Shown here: piece by piece, positions 12,890-12,919 of the stretch
Layout: each line of letters opens with the position of its first letter
How positions within the stretch are numbered: position 1 is the stretch's first letter
DNA from: DATLAN01 sp035527455
GTDB taxonomy: Bacteria; Planctomycetota; Planctomycetia; Pirellulales; Thermoguttaceae
Assembly: GCA_035527455.1 (NCBI GenBank)
Contig: DATLAN010000622.1
Span: 1 to 12,919 of the forward strand
Reading direction: 5' to 3'
DNA: 12,919 nt
Notes under the pieces: generated by a model
What the model was told of the DNA's origin: nothing
Databases searched by the model: none
The model's input: only the letters and a program-made list of their open reading frames with translations
Translations under genes and position numbers: made by a program

Positions 12890-12919
12890 GTTCCGCTCAC
12901 GTAGAGTACCAACCGCGGA

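Overview
The window is GC-rich bacterial chromosomal DNA that fits a planctomycete (Pirellulales-like). This is inferred from gene content and style: a secreted STN/secretin-N-type protein with an acidic low-complexity region, a Tat-exported sugar-isomerase-fold protein, an ExbB/ExbD cluster with VWA and TPR partners, and a very high load of short palindromic and heptameric repeats. No tRNA, rRNA, CRISPR array or transposase gene was seen.

Layout. 2-3379 (+) is an HrpA-type DEAH-box RNA helicase cut by the left window edge. 3495-4754 (-) is a secreted STN-like protein, convergent with hrpA. 4755-5072 is a gene-free gap with a promoter, a run of hairpins and a C-rich heptamer array. 5073-6098 (-) is a Tat-exported xylose-isomerase-like TIM-barrel protein, divergent from a radical SAM protein at 6283-7722 (+). 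7883-8464 (-) is peptide deformylase, bracketed by two inverted copies of a 102-nt palindromic element. 8799-12871 (+) is a five-gene cluster: VWA protein, TPR-like protein, ExbB/TolQ, ExbD and a second ExbD.

How the genes work together. The five-gene cluster is the main functional unit. A good sigma70-type promoter (8716-8744) precedes it, and VWA/TPR and ExbB/ExbD1 have overlapping stop and start codons. ExbB and the two ExbD proteins would form a proton-driven inner-membrane motor. The VWA protein has one N-terminal membrane helix with the Ser-x3-His motif of TonB and TolA, followed by a Pro/Gly-rich linker and a VWA domain with a MIDAS site. This suggests a TonB/TolA-like energy transducer whose periplasmic head is a VWA domain. 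The other genes look like independent housekeeping or metabolic genes.

Repeats. Most gaps, and several gene ends, are occupied by repeats. (1) REP-like hairpins have a GTAG or TTAG foot and variable stem sequence. (2) There is the 102-nt element around def. (3) A nested palindrome lies inside the 5' part of the TPR gene, between the n-region and hydrophobic core of its signal peptide. (4) Heptamer arrays occur, with one heptamer family in opposite orientation on either side of exbB-exbD1. Several stop codons lie in or touch these repeats.
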